Below, one piece after another: positions 12,064 through 25,123 of a stretch of DNA of 64,000 nt (the first letter of the stretch is position 1; the number at the start of each line of letters is the position of its first letter). Source of the stretch: Nyssa sinensis (lineage: Eukaryota > Streptophyta > Magnoliopsida > Cornales > Nyssaceae); contig CM018033.1 in assembly GCA_008638375.1 (NCBI GenBank), positions 10,642,880-10,706,879 of the forward strand. The letters are read 5' to 3'. The notes under the pieces were generated by a model, which saw only the letters and a list, made by a program, of their open reading frames with translations, was not told the origin of the DNA and made no database searches. Made by a program: the position numbers and the translations under genes.

Positions 12064-14554
12064 CAATCCAACTCTAAAATTATCATTTCTATTGGTTTAC
12101 CACCTCCAAGAGTCTATTAGAGGCACACACTGTGTACATACTTAAACTTGTCTACACCACTAAGTGAAGTTTTTAAAAATTCCATAAGAAGTGGTATCTT
12201 CAACCATTGGACCCAAGGCCTCCTCCAAATTCACTACCAAAGACCTACAATCTAAACCAACATTGTTATTACCTACCAAGGGGTTGACCATGCTACCAAT
12301 CAATGTCAAGCACTGAAGCATGTCATTCATGACTTAATTGACAATTGATCCTCCCCTCTAAGGACCAATTGCAATCAATCTGTAGTTAAAGGGTGGAGAT
12401 ATCAAAGATGGATTTCAAGACGTTGAACTTTCCAAGCCAAGATCATTCTTTTGTTCTTCATAGATAATTTCTATCTGTTTTTCCTTATGTTTTAATAAAG
12501 ATTCTCTTATGAAACTTTCAAAAAAATGTTTGCATGATTCGTCTTAATTCTTTAAGAAAATGAATGTCATCAAATTCACAATAAAAATTAAATGTGTTAA
12601 ATCTGAGCATCATCAAACTTTATCAATCATCTTGATTTTTTCATTGTTCACCAATTCATTCATTTCTCTCAAAGGCATCTTTTTCATTCAATTACCATCC
12701 AAAGAAGATAATCATGACCCTGAGCAGACATTAACATCGTGTCTCAACAATGTGATTGTTTCCTAAAAGCAATCAATTCCAAGGATAAGAGGCCATCGCT
12801 TGGCAAACCAAATCTATCTTATCACCCATATCAAAATATCCACTTGCAAACCTTTTGAGCCTGATTAATCAGTCTTTCTTTCTTAAACCCATCTACCAAA
12901 CCTTGGGGATGGGAGGGGGAAAGCCTACTACATATGCACTCTCTCAATGCTTTCATAGAAGAATCAAGAGCAAAGAGAAGAAACATCTTTGTCCCATATG
13001 AAAGAAAACATTTCTAAGTAAGGAAGTGAGGAACAATCATTTAAGAAGAATCAAAAGCAAAGGAAAGAAAATCTTTGCCTCACTAAAGAAAAACATTATT
13101 AAGCAAGGAAGTGACAAAACAACCATCAAGAAAGGGTCAAAAAGTGTAAAAAAGAAAACCTTTACCTGATCAAAAGAAACATTTTGGAAACAAGGATGAA
13201 ATAAATCAGTCAATCAAACCTTACATGTCTCAAAGAGCTTCGAGCGAGTAACAAACTACGTTAGACCTGATTTTCCAAAAAAGAGATACGTCGACAGCCT
13301 ATAGGTTCGGTCATGAAAGTCATGCATATGAAGGTCATGTACAAGAAAGGACATGCATATCAAGGTCATGCACGTCGAAGCTATTCACATCAATGAGATG
13401 CACATAAGGGGCTTGGTACTATGAACACAGGTTTTTGGGCCTTATATACCTTTCACTTGGTAAACCTTACCCTAGCCTACGTTTCATCCCTAATACTAAC
13501 ACCACCTTAAGCTCTTGCTTACTTAAGGGAATTGTCACATTTCAACTAAGAGCTCTTTCAAAAGGAACTTGCAAATAGATGGGTCATGTAACAAACAGTT
13601 TCATACAAGGGGCTTCTTCCTTACCTATCTACACCACATTGCTTCTTCATTCTTCACCTACTTTTTGAAAGAGCTTCATCAAGGGACTCCTTGCCTACTT
13701 GCACCAAACTGCTTTCTCATTTTATAAAGTAATTAGTCCTTGTTTCACAAGGGGCTCCTTGCCTACATGCACCAAACTTTACTCACATTTTGCATGCCTC
13801 CTTGCCTACATGCACCAAACTTTACTCACCTTTTGCATGCCTTAAAAACTTTTCCCACGTCATGAGTAAAGTTTCCATCACTTTGGTTCACCCAAAGTTT
13901 CTTTCATTCAATGATTTCATCCCAATATGCTCAATTAAACACAATCTTTTGTGAAAATCAATGATTCTCATTTTCTCAAATGATTAGACGGAATCATGCT
14001 TGAAACAAATACTTTAAAATTTTCAAAGGAATCTCCCAAATCATTTAGAAGGGCAAAAAGATTTTATCCATGATCTAAAAGATAAGTATTTAGTTGATCA
14101 AGTCTCCTAAGCCTTCATATCCTCAGTTCACAACTTGAGTAGATTTTCCCCTATCATCTTCAAAGATGGGAAACCTTACCATTCGAAACCAAGCGATGGT
14201 TTTTTTTACCTGAATAACAAAATTGATTGCCAGTGATCTAAGGGCTAGGAGAGTCCAAGCCAAAATTTAAAATTTTTTCTAACTGAAAAACCCTTTTCAA
14301 AACTGAAAAAAAAACATGTTTCACAACATTTTCTCTCATTCAATGAGAACATTTCTTTACTCCTATCTGAGTTGAATAAATTCTCCTTACTCCTCTCTAA
14401 GTTGAGTAAATCTCATATTCCTCTAGTTAAGGTAAGAGTTCTTCATCAATATGATGTTTTTTATACCTTTCCACACTCCAATCTAAGTTGAGTTCTACCT
14501 CATTCTCTTCTTGCATATCTTGTCTCTCGTCCATCTCAGGAAAACCTTCTACGG
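12064..14554 (+). other. Non-coding interior of element Y
   Basis: No convincing ORF or known domain. Simple word repeats are present: AAGAAAACATT/AAGCAAGGAAGTGA blocks (12,960-13,200), GTCATGCATATGAAGG words (13,315-13,380), and a perfect-looking 43-bp tandem pair. The region probably corresponds to untranslated sequence between gag and the 3' LTR. Confidence 0.45.
13755..13840 (+). repeat. 43-bp tandem duplication
   Basis: CTCCTTGCCTACATGCACC and the following 24 bases occur at 13,755 and again at 13,798, back to back, with one visible substitution. A looser third relative (CTCCTTGCCTACTTGCACC) lies near 13,691. Confidence 0.85.
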
Positions 14555-15110
14555 ACATAATCCATCTTGGCAAATGTTTGAGGATGTAATCTACCTAGGA
14601 AAAAACCATTTGAGGAAGTAATCTATCTAGGAAAAATCATTTGAAGCCATGATCCATCTAGGAAAAAAACATCTGGGGGCGTAATCCATCAAGGAAAATG
14701 TCTAAAGACGTAATCCATCTCGACAAAATCGTCTGAGGATGTACTCTATCTCGGTAAACTGTCTGAGGACGTAATCCATCTAAAAAAAATCATCTAAGGA
14801 CGTAATCCATCTAGGAAAAAAATATCTCCTATCTCAGCAAACTATTTGAGGACGTAATCCATCTAGGAAAAAATCGTCTGAGGACATAATCCATCTAGAA
14901 AAATAAAAGTCTGAGGACGTAATCCATCTAGAAAAAAAAAGTCTAAGAACGTAATCCATCTAGGCAAACGTCTAAGGACATAATCCATCTCGACAAAATC
15001 GTTTGAGGACGTAATCCATCTCAGCAAATCGTCTGATGACGTAATCTATCTCGGTAAAAATCGTTTGAGAACGTAAGTCATCTTGCCTAATTTGTTCATT
15101 AAGGACATAA
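14555..15110 (+). repeat. Minisatellite, unit about 30-35 bp, about 17 copies
   Basis: The phrase GACGTAATCCATCTAGGAAA, with variants such as ATAATCCATCTCGACAAA, recurs every 28-37 bases and is linked by TCGTCTGAG. Copies vary by substitution and by the length of the A run. A looser related repeat (TTAGGATAGCATTCCTTTCAAG) continues at 15,130-15,330. Confidence 0.85.
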
Positions 15111-15494
15111 TCTCATAAAAAAATCTATTAGGATAGCATTCCTTTCAAGAAAGTCGTCTAAAGACACAAATTTATCATCCTGTTAGGATAGCATTTCTTT
15201 CAAGAAAGTCGTTTGAAGATGCATTTTACTGACAACTATCACATTCTCTCTTACAAACCTACTAGGATGGAATTTTCTTATAGGTAAAACATCCTAGGAC
15301 TTAAGAACACAACCTCATGAAAGACTTGTTAGGATCGCATTGCTTATCAAGTAAGACTCCGAGGAGTCATTTTTCGAGGGCGTAACCTCATAACAGTCTT
15401 ATCGAGATGAATCTCTTTAGAGAAAATTTGTGATAAAGACAACACTCATTTTCGCTAGTCACGAACTATGAACGGTCTGATTCGCCTGAGGGTG

Positions 15495-15499
15495 ATACG
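15495..15499. repeat. Target-site duplication of Copia element Z (left copy)
   Basis: ATACG here and ATACG at 35,480-35,484 flank the two short LTRs exactly, marking the Copia insertion into element Y. Confidence 0.85.
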
Positions 15500-15679
15500 A
15501 AAAGAGATTTGGGAAAAGTTATTTTTTCTTATTACTTCAACCTCATATATATATATATATATACACAATACATTCATAACTAAATAAGGAAAGGAAATAA
15601 AGAGGGAATAATAAATGGTCAACATGACCTAAAATAGAAACGTAAATAAAGGCTAAGAATAAATTTCCTAATTCTAACA
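15500..15679 (-). repeat. 3' LTR of Copia element Z (180 bp)
   Basis: Homologous to 35,297-35,479. On the minus strand it starts TGTTAGAATTAGG and contains a (TA)n tract at about 15,546-15,564. The purine-rich TTGAGGAAGAG directly inside it is the likely polypurine tract. The 3' end reads ATCTCTTTT rather than the usual CA. Confidence 0.85.
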
Positions 15680-18624
15680 CTCTTCCTCAAGCTAAGGAGA
15701 AGATATTGACGAGCCCCTGCTTGACAAGAGATGACTGTAGTAACTGATAGGACCCACTGACTTGGTGAATATATCGGCCGTCTAATCAGATGAGGGAACA
15801 AAGCTAAGGGTAATAATACCCTGAATGAACTTTTTCCCTAAGTGAAGTGAATATCGACTTCTATGTGTTTTGTTCTCTCATGAAATACTGGTTCTGAGGA
15901 TAACATAATAGCGGATTTATTATCACAGAACAAAGGAAGATGAGTCTGACATGCGAGAAGTTCAACGCAGTTAAAAGAGAACGAAGCCATAGAAGCTCAC
16001 AAGTGCCCTAGGCCATAGCACGGTACTCGACCTCCGGTAAAAGATCAAGAAACCACCGCTTGCTCCTTACTTTTCTAGGATATAAGATGATCACCACGAA
16101 AAGTACATATACTAGAAGTAGAGCGCCTATCACTTTGAGAGCCTGCGTAGTCAGCATCTATAAAATAGGAGAAATCAGACTGTGCTCTTGTCGTATAAAA
16201 AAGCTCAAGACCAGGGCAGGCTCTTAAGGTACCGAAGAATATGACAAACTGCATCCATATGAGAGGTACGTGGTGAGTGCATGAACTGACTCATAACACT
16301 ATTAGCAAACGTGAGATTTGGTCTTGTGTTCGTCAAGTAAATAAGACGACCCACAAGACGCTGATAAATGTATGGGCCTAATAATAACTCTCATGATTCT
16401 ACTAACAACTTATGATTTGGATCTACAAGAGTAGAAGCAGGTCTACACCCAAGCATACTCATATCCTGAAGGAGATCAAGAGCGTACTTCCACTGAGATA
16501 AAGATATACCAAGGCGAGACCGAGCAACCTCAATGCCAAAAAAGTACCATAAAGGACCCAAGTCCTTAATATCAAAAGATGTCCCGAGATCACACTTTAC
16601 TTTAGCAATACTAAGTGAATCATCTCTAGTAATAATAATATCATCTACATAAACGAAGATGATAATACACCGCCTATCTGAATGTCATCGAAGAAAGCAT
16701 GTATGATCTGAATGACACCTAACAAAGCCCATATCAAGAACAACATCACTGAAATGGCTAAACCATGCTCGAGGAGACTGCTTAAGACCATAGAGGGATT
16801 CTTAGAGACAACAGACTTTTCCAGAATACTCCCCCTAAGATCGAAAAACCCGGTGGCCAATCTATGTAAATAACCTCTGCAAGGTCACCATTGAGGAAGG
16901 CATTCTTGACATCCAACTGATGAACAGTCCAAAAATAGGAAGCAGCAAGAAAGACAAGAAGACAAACTGTAGTCAACTTAGGCATAGGAGCAAAGATAGC
17001 ACCAAAATCCTTACCTAGGAACCTGAGTAAAGCATTTTGCAATAAGGAGAGCCTTATACCTCTCGATAGTGCCATCGGCCGAGTCCTTCACACTGAAGAC
17101 CCACTTACAGCCAATCGTTCTCTCACTAGCAAGTAAATCAACAAGCTCCCATGTCTGATTTTAAAGAAAAACATCTATTTCTACTTTCATAGCGGCCACC
17201 CACTTAGGATTTTGCAGAGCCTCAAAGACTGACTGAGGAATGGATACTAAATCAACTTGACCAATAAAAGACTAATAGGAATTTGGAAGACCTTAATAAG
17301 AGATAAACTTGGTAATAGAATGACCAGTACTACTAGGAAAACCCAAACGGATGGGGGGATGACAATCACAGGTAGGATATTGGGGAGGTGTGATATCAGA
17401 AGCTAAGGGAAAAGATGAAGTACCTGAGTTTGGAGAAGAGTCTGACTGAGGAACAAAAGAGTGTGAACGATGAGGAATATGAGAGCATGGACAGCGTGAA
17501 ACACAAGGGAAAGGATCAGTAGTGGTTATCGGATGAGGGGACCTGCTAGGAAGTGAAGAAGAGGACACCTGGAGGAAGGCTCAAGAATGAGAGTGGATGA
17601 GGAAGTAAGGGATTTTCCTCTAGAGGAATCTCCACAACAGGTTCCAACAAGGAAGGAGTACCTGAAAAGAAAGGAACAATTTCCAAAAAAGTAACATCTA
17701 ATACATGATAGATATGACAAGTAACCGGATCATAACAACGATACCCCTTAGACATGCTAGAATACCCTAAAAAGAGACACCGAATGGCCTTATCATCAAG
17801 TTTAATGCTGGGAGGGTTACAATTTTGAACAAAACATGTATACCTGAAAACACGAGGTGCAATAGGAAAAAATGTGCTATCAGGCTAGAGGATATGTAGG
17901 GGGGCCTTACCTTATAGTATCCAACTGGGAGTATGATTTATAAAGTAAGTGGCTGTGAGAATAGCTATATGTCATAAATATTTGGGTACCCCCATCCCAT
18001 ACAAAAGACACCGAACAACAAACATGATATGACGGTTCTTACTGTTTCACTACACCATTCTGCTCAGGAGTGTAAGGACAGGTAAGTTGCTAAAGGATAC
18101 CACTTTTGTTAAGCTCGCACCTAAACTCATGGGAGATATACTCTCGACCATTATCGGACCTATTATTCCAAACAACAGTATTGTATTAGGTTTTGATCAT
18201 TTGTAAAAAGTTAGTAAAGTGTGAAAACACTTTAGATTTTTTCTTCATAATATAGAACCAAGTACAACGAGTATAATTATCTATGAAAGTGACATAATAA
18301 CAGTGCCAAGATAAAGCAACAACTGGATAAGGACCCTTATACATTAGAATGAATAAGATCAAAGGCACACGGTGCACGATGCATGCGAGGAATATAAGTA
18401 GTGCGAGTATGTTTTGACAATTCACAAACCACACATTTAAATTTAAAATTCTTTCATGCTTTAATCAAAGGCGAAAAAAGCCAACATAAATAGTGAAAGT
18501 TTGCATGTCCTAAATGGGTATGCCACAAATTTAAAGTTTTAAGAGAAAAAATAGAAGGATCAAAAGTAGGCAAAATAGATGCCTGAAAACTGGATGATAA
18601 CACTTTAGATGACTAGAGGGTCTC
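15680..18624 (-). pseudogene. Copia element Z pol, 3' part (integrase-RT-RNase H)
   Basis: Minus-strand Ty1/copia order. At 18,430-18,540 there is a GAG-pre-integrase/HHCC segment (LWHTHLGHANF, then CVVCELSKHTR). Integrase core follows at 18,186-18,400 (FIDNYTRCTWFYIMKKKS). RT contains HQLDVKNAFLNGDLAEV (about 16,900) and the catalytic YVDD at 16,640-16,651 within VYVDDIIITRDD. RNase H-like DADYAGSQSD lies near 16,150. Stops and frameshifts are scattered throughout, for example within the RT at 16,780-16,860. The 5' part of the same element is at 33,448-35,296; chromovirus W separates them. Confidence 0.85.
18620..18624. repeat. Target-site duplication of chromovirus W (left copy)
   Basis: GTCTC, matched by GTCTC at 33,448-33,452. 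It is a perfect 5-bp duplication inside the Copia pre-integrase region. Confidence 0.9.
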
Positions 18625-21600
18625 TGTCACGTCTCGAGACCCACCCTATGCGGATCTCGTGTCGCGCACCCGATCCGACGCTGCTTGTAGAACCAAGGGT
18701 CTCAACTTGTTACACAATCAGTGCTACTAACTTGCAACAGTTAAAATGCGAAAATAAATAATTAAAAGTTGCATGTGATATACATAATGTTTTACAAAAA
18801 TGCGGAATACAAAATTTCTTAATACAACTGTTCATCCCCAAGACGTGGATAACATGGGAGAGCTATAAAACTGTCTGTACTAAGTATTACACTGCAACTT
18901 CAAAAATAAATGTCCACCTCCTAGCTGTCAGACTCTACGGCCTGTTCTCAAGATTTGTGCCTACAAAATGTTGTGTAGTATCTGATGAGCTATGAAAACT
19001 CAATAAGTAGTCCTTTACTCTGCCATGTGTACAAGGGTATAAAGATTGCTAGCCAGTCAATGAATATATATAACTCAATATCAGATGATGGAAGTCAAAT
19101 GATAAGGAAAAGAAACTGCTATGCCAACAATGTCATACTGCTATAGTCATGAGCTATCTCAAATATGAAATGTAGGCACTGTATTGAAAGCTGTAAAATC
19201 TCATGATCATTCAATAACAATATAACATGATCAAGCTATGAATATCAACAATAAAGGATAGTGATATCAACTAAAACTAAGATGTTCTCGTGGGGCTCGA
19301 AAATCCCCCTGAGCTCGTATTCAGTTCCACTCGAGCTCTCTGAATAATACTGCTCTGTGCACAATGTAACTCCACGTCCCATGCCTCACATAGCGACGGG
19401 TAAATGTTCCACTCGGAACCTAGACCCGAAGGTCATAAATAGCATCAGAATGGAGATGTGACTGAGCACAAATCTGGCACTAATAATACATCAGGATCAT
19501 GCTATCTTCCATGAAGAGTATAGTGAAATCATAACTGGTTCTAGGCAATCTGACATAATAGTAGTTTTCAAAGCTACGGTTACTAGACTGCTTTGAATAA
19601 AACTGTCTGGCCCTCACGGCCCTAGGTACAAGTGTACATAAGGAAATCTGTGCACAAGTGTACAATTATGATCGAGATATATATAGAAATCAATAACTGT
19701 CTCCCACACGATAGGGTAATATCAATATGGCTAAATAATTACTAGGTGTGGATGTATAAAGTACAATAGGCAATATATATACAAGAACTATGACATGGTT
19801 GTGAATTGTAACACATGCAGAGATCGGATTTTACTTACCTCTTTACTGTCTATGAACTAGAAGGATTTATACTACCTTCTCTTTGCTTTCTCAGTGTTCC
19901 TAAAATTCATGAAACACGCTTCAGTCTATCGCTATTTGAATTATGCTATTCATCAAATTTTATGCCTTTATATCTTAAATTCTTCTTTTATGAAAATAAA
20001 TCCTACCATTGAATCCGGAACGACAAAGAAAGTCAGTTTAGGCTTTCGCAGGAATTCAATTTGGACTTTTGTACTAAAAAGGGCAAAATGGTCATTTTAC
20101 ACTTTTTCAGGTATTTTGTTCTTTTTTGGGACCCTGTCTCAGTGAAACGGACCTTACCATCGGACTCAGAATATCTGAGATAATAAATTTTGACTATTTA
20201 TTTGCCTCGTTTGGACTTCGTTTGACCTATATTTGAATTAGGGGTATTATTGTAAAAATTTATATTTTATAAATTTTTCTATTTAGGCCTTAGTGAAATT
20301 TCCTAAACTTTCTGGAGTCAAAATAGAATTTCTCTAAGTCTCAGTCTGAACCAGTGGGTTCACGGTCAAAAACCCTAAACCGGTTTAATTTCCCACTGAA
20401 CCGACCGGTTCACCCTATTCTAAAAACCGAAGTTCAATAACCAAATTTTCCTAACCTATCCACAGCATTAGAAAATCCTTATCCCAGTTCCAATTTACTA
20501 TCCCTGTTACCAAACACACCAAATTTAAACTTAAAAACTTATCAAAATTGTGCCGTTTCGGGTTATATCTATTTTTGTTTCGGATGGGTCCCGACCCGTG
20601 ACCCGAACCCAACCAAGACAACAGTGTCGTCTTCTCTGGCGATACGCCGATAGGGTTCTGCCATGTACAGTCAGTCTTCTCCGGCGACGGCGAATATTTT
20701 TCGGTGAGTTTTTCGACCTAGCTCAATGCAGTTTTCTGTATTTTTTCATGGAGATTACAGATCTACATTTAGTTTTTTATTTAGATTACTAATTCTCCAC
20801 GAATAGGGCAAAACCGAAATCCGGTGACCTGCAAATCTCACATTTCGTTCTGATTTGTTCACTGTTTTTCTCTAGTTCTTTTTCTATTTTCTTTCTGCAC
20901 CTTATTGGGAAATTTTTAGACAACTAAATCAGTGTTTTATACATAAAATATCAATGGTCTTCAAGATCGACCTAAGCCTGTAAATGGGATTTTCTCACTG
21001 GTTTTTGAACCGTTTTAAGTGATTTTTCTTGCTAAATGATCCTAGTTACATGCTGATTAAGATCCTACCCTTAAACTCAAGATTTCATGCTTTTTAAAAA
21101 AATAAAACAGAACGACCCACTTACCTATATTTTCTGAGTTTTCTTGGTTGCAGGTCCCCTCTTCTTCTCTTGCTCCCTTTTGGCTTACCTCTAGTTCTTC
21201 CCAAATCAATTTTCTCAACTTGACAATGCTCACAACTTCTGACTTTCTCTCTGTTTTTCTTATCTTACACAACGTACATATATATATATATATACACATA
21301 TATCTTATACACACGCACACTCCACCGCCCTAACCCTCTTCTTCTTGGTTTCTCCCCCTTCTAAAGCCCCTTTCTTTGACCTAGGGTTCTGATTTCTCTC
21401 TGCCAAATGCAACCTTGCATTTATAAGTTGGAAGATATTTACATATATATATATATTGATATATTACGTACTAACACACACACACTGCCTAATTCGACAC
21501 ACACACACATGGAGGCCTGCTTGGCAATTCTTCCCTTTGTTTCCTTTTTCTTTTCTTTATTTCCTTTTAATTTCTTATATATATATATATATATACCTAC

Positions 21601-22001
21601 ACACACACACACATATATATATATATATCATTGTATATGTATAATACATCACACTATACATACATATACACATATAATACATATTTTCAAATGTATACTT
21701 ATATCCATACGTGTGCATAATACTTTATTTTTAACCACGTATACATACCCTAATATTAAGTAGGCTACGTGTACATGTATATGTACATCTGCATGGGAAT
21801 GCGTACATGCACGCATCACGAGGCATAATGCTAGGTTGCTCGGCACTAACTGTATAACTAATACCAGTTTTAGCTTCTAAAGTTGTACAGTACATGTGAT
21901 ATCGAAATATGTAGCTTAAACAGCTCAAGTTACAACTGGTAATACTCTACCCAACCCAGTTTACCTCGGTATACATGCTAACCTGGGTCAGCAGTATTAC
22001 A
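18625..22001 (-). repeat. 3' LTR of chromovirus W (3.38 kb)
   Basis: Same sequence as 30,075-33,447 with scattered, mainly transition differences (about 9 in a 215-base stretch compared by eye). On the minus strand it begins TGTAATACTGCTGACCC and ends ...GAGACGTGACA. It contains (TA)n and (CA)n tracts at 21,280-21,640. Short frames inside recur in the other LTR and are not genes. Confidence 0.9.
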
Positions 22002-22018
22002 TTCTTTCCCCCTTAAAA
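22002..22018 (-). other. Polypurine tract of chromovirus W
   Basis: TTAAGGGGGAAAGAAT on the minus strand, directly before the 3' LTR start; this is the expected plus-strand priming site. The same tract precedes the 3' LTR of element V. Confidence 0.75.
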
Positions 22019-22072
22019 TAAGTTTATCCCCAAACTTAGTACATACTAGGGTGGAAAACATATCTACTAAAA

Positions 22073-25000
22073 TCAAAATAACTGAGGATACTTGGCGCGC
22101 ATATCATCCTCCCGCTCCCAAGTAGCTTCCTCAATCTGATGATGCTTCCACAGAACTTTGAGTAAAGGAATAGTCTTGTTCCATAGAACCTGATCTCGAC
22201 GGTCTAGAATCTGCACTGGATGCTCTATATAACTCAGATCCTCCTGGACGTCTAATGGCTCATGCTCTACTATCTGATCTGCACTCTGTACACACTTCCT
22301 CAACATCGACACGTGGAATACACTATGTACATGTGATAACTCTGAAGGCAAGGCAAGCTGGTAGGCTACTGGCCCGACCCTCTCCATGATCCTAAAGGGT
22401 CCAATGTATCTCGGCCCTAGCTTTCCCTTCTTGCCAAATCTCACCACACCCTTCATGGGTGATACCTTTAAGAACACGTAGTCACCTACTGCAAACTCTA
22501 ACTCTCGTCAGGCAAGCATTAGCATAGCTCTTCTGTCGGCTCTGAGTCACTAGTAATCGCTGTCAGGATCAGTTGCATCTTCCCTGTAGTATGTTCCACT
22601 ATCTCTAGCCCATAAAGCTTCCTCTCTCCTACCTCTATCCAGCACAAAGGTGATCAGCACTTCCTGCCATACAATGCTTCATATGGCGCCATACCAATAC
22701 TAGCGTGGAAGCTATTATTGTAAGTGAACTCTACCAGTGGTAACTGATCTTCCCAACTTCCTTTGAAATCCATGACACACAACTGCAATAAGTCCTCTAG
22801 AGTCTGTATCATCCCCTCTGACTGACCGTAAGTCTCGAGGTGATACGCTGTGCTAAGGCTCAATTCTGTACCCGTGGCTCGTTGTAAACCCCTCCAAAAT
22901 CTGGATACAAATCGTGGATCCCGATCAGACACAAGTCGACACTAGGACTCCATGAAGTCTGACTATCTCTTTGATATATAACTCTGCTAATCTCTCCAAG
23001 GTCTGTGTCGTCTTTGTTGCCAAGAAATGAGCTGTCTTGGCCAATCTGTCAAACAATGACCCAGATAGAATCACTTCCCCTCGGTGTCTTTGGCAACCCT
23101 GACACGAAATCCATAGTGATGTGCTCCCACTTCCACTCGGTAATAGGTAGAGACTATAGAAGTCCTCCGGGCCTCTAATGCTCCACCTTGATTTGCTGAC
23201 ATTTAACACATCGTGCTATGAACTCTGCTATGTCACGCTTCATCCCAGACCACCAATATATGCTTCTAACGTTATGACACATCTTGGTGCTTCTTGGATG
23301 CAGGGCAAACCTCGAACTGTGTGCCTCTTGAAGGATCTCCCTTCTCAGCTCTAGCACATTAGGTACACAGATCCTGCCCTCGTAACATAACATCTCATCT
23401 CTTCACTGAAAACTCGGAGTCTATGCCTGACGAAGCTTCCTGACGAAGCTTGGAAAGCTTCTCATCCTGAGCCTGTTGCTCTCTGATCTTGTCCACAATC
23501 GATAAACTGACTATGACGTTGGCACAAAATGCCTCAGAGCTGGGCAGTACTACCTCTATCTCCATATCCTCCAAGTCTCTTAGTATCTCTGTCTGGATAG
23601 TCAATAAGCAAGCCAAGCTCCCTGATGACTTCCTACTAAGAGCATCAGCTACCACATTCGCCTTCCCTAGGTGGTACTGAATGCTGAGCTCATAGTCCTT
23701 GATCAGCTCTAACCAACGACGCTGCCTCATGTTGAGCTCCTTCTGTGTAAACAGGTACTTGAGGCTCTTATAATCAGTAAAAATCTCTCCGTGTGGTCCC
23801 GTACAAGTAATGCCTCCATATCTTCAAGGCGAAGACAATGGCTGCTAGCTCAAGATCATGTGTCGGGTAGTTCCTCTCATGTGGCCTCAATTGACGTGAA
23901 GCATATGCTACTACCTTCCCATTCTGCATCAAGACATATCCCAAGCCTTTTAGTGAGGCATCACTATAAATAACAAATCCCTCGGTTCCATCTGGCACTG
24001 TTAGAATCGGAGCTGTAACTAGTCTGTCCTTGAGCTATTAGAAGCTCTTTTCTCGCTCCCCTGTTTAGATAAATGGAACATCCTTCCGGGTCAACTGTGT
24101 AATTGGCGTAGCTATTTTTGAGAAGTCTTTGACAAGCCTTCTGTAATAGCCAAGCCAATCCCATAAAACTCCGCACTTCTGTGACACTAGTGGGCTAAGG
24201 CCAATCCACGATTGCCCTAGATCTTCTGAGAATCTACAAAGATCCCCTCTTTGCTGATCACATGTCCCAGAAATGCTATGCTAGGGAGCCAAAACTCACA
24301 CTTCTTCAGCTTAGCGTACAAGTTTCTGCTCCCTCAACTTCAAGTAGGAGTTTCCTCAGATGTACTTCATGCTCCTCCTGGCTCTTAAAATAAACTAAGA
24401 TGTCGTCTATGAACACGATCACGAAGTCATCTAGATGTGGCTTGAAAACCCTATTCATTAGATCCATGAATGCGGCAGGGGCATTTGTGACCCCAAACGG
24501 CATCACTAAGAACTCATAATGCCCATAGCGGGTTCTGAAAGCCGTCTTCTCAATATCTGTCGGTCGTACCTTCAACTGGGGGTACCCGGACCTCAAATCG
24601 ATCTTAGAGAAGACATGTGCTCCCTTTAATTGGTCGAAGAGATCATCTACCCTTGGTAGAGGGTAGCGGTTCTTGATGGTGACCTTGTTCAGCTCACGAT
24701 AGTCAACAGATAACCGCATGGTCCCAATCTTTCTTATTCACAAACAACACTGGGGCACCCCTATGGTGAAGAACTAGGTCTGATGAATCCTTTCTCTAGT
24801 AGATCCTGTAACTAGAGCTTCAGCTCCTTTAGCTCTGTCGGTGCCATACGGTAGGGATTCCTGGATATCGATGAAGTACCTGGCTGTATATCAATAGTAA
24901 ACTCTATCTCTCTATCCACAGGCATCCCTAGCAAGTCATCTAAAAAGACTTCGGGAAAATCTCTAACAGTGGGAATCTGATCTAAGGGTAGTTGTTGTGG

Positions 25001-25123
25001 GTGAATATCCAAAACACTACACAAGAACCCATAGCAACCCTTACGCAATAAGCATCTAGCCTGGATAGAAGATACAAAATAGGGTGGGGTAGTTACACCC
25101 GTCCCATCAAACTGGATGCTCGG
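22073..25123 (-). pseudogene. Chromovirus W pol (RT-RNase H-integrase-chromodomain-like)
   Basis: Reads from 25,123 down. The RT entry segment is TVRDFPEVFLDDLLGMP (about 24,980). RT palm follows with [20 protein letters not shown] and catalytic FIDD at 24,402-24,413. RNase H is at 23,774-23,998 ([27 protein letters not shown]). The integrase zinc finger at 23,175-23,393 contains IARCVKCQQIKVEH. The integrase core at 22,654-23,209 includes MSDRDPRFVSRFWRGLQ, but reads TYGQSEG where TDGQSER is usual. The C-terminal part at 22,073-22,477 has VFHVSMLRKCVQS and EEATWEREDDMRAKYPQLF, the chromodomain-like end of Del/Tekay chromoviruses. At least seven frame breaks make it non-autonomous. The upstream part (gag, protease) continues at 28,692. 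Confidence 0.88.

Noticed and set aside
14555..15110. CRISPR-like array (regular short repeats)
   Set aside because: Units are contiguous and variable with no unique spacers, in a plant nuclear context; it is a minisatellite.
21407..21763. Open frame rich in Tyr/Ile/His/Thr in the 3' LTR of W
   Set aside because: Product of TATA/ACAC microsatellites; partner LTR has a broken counterpart. Not a gene.
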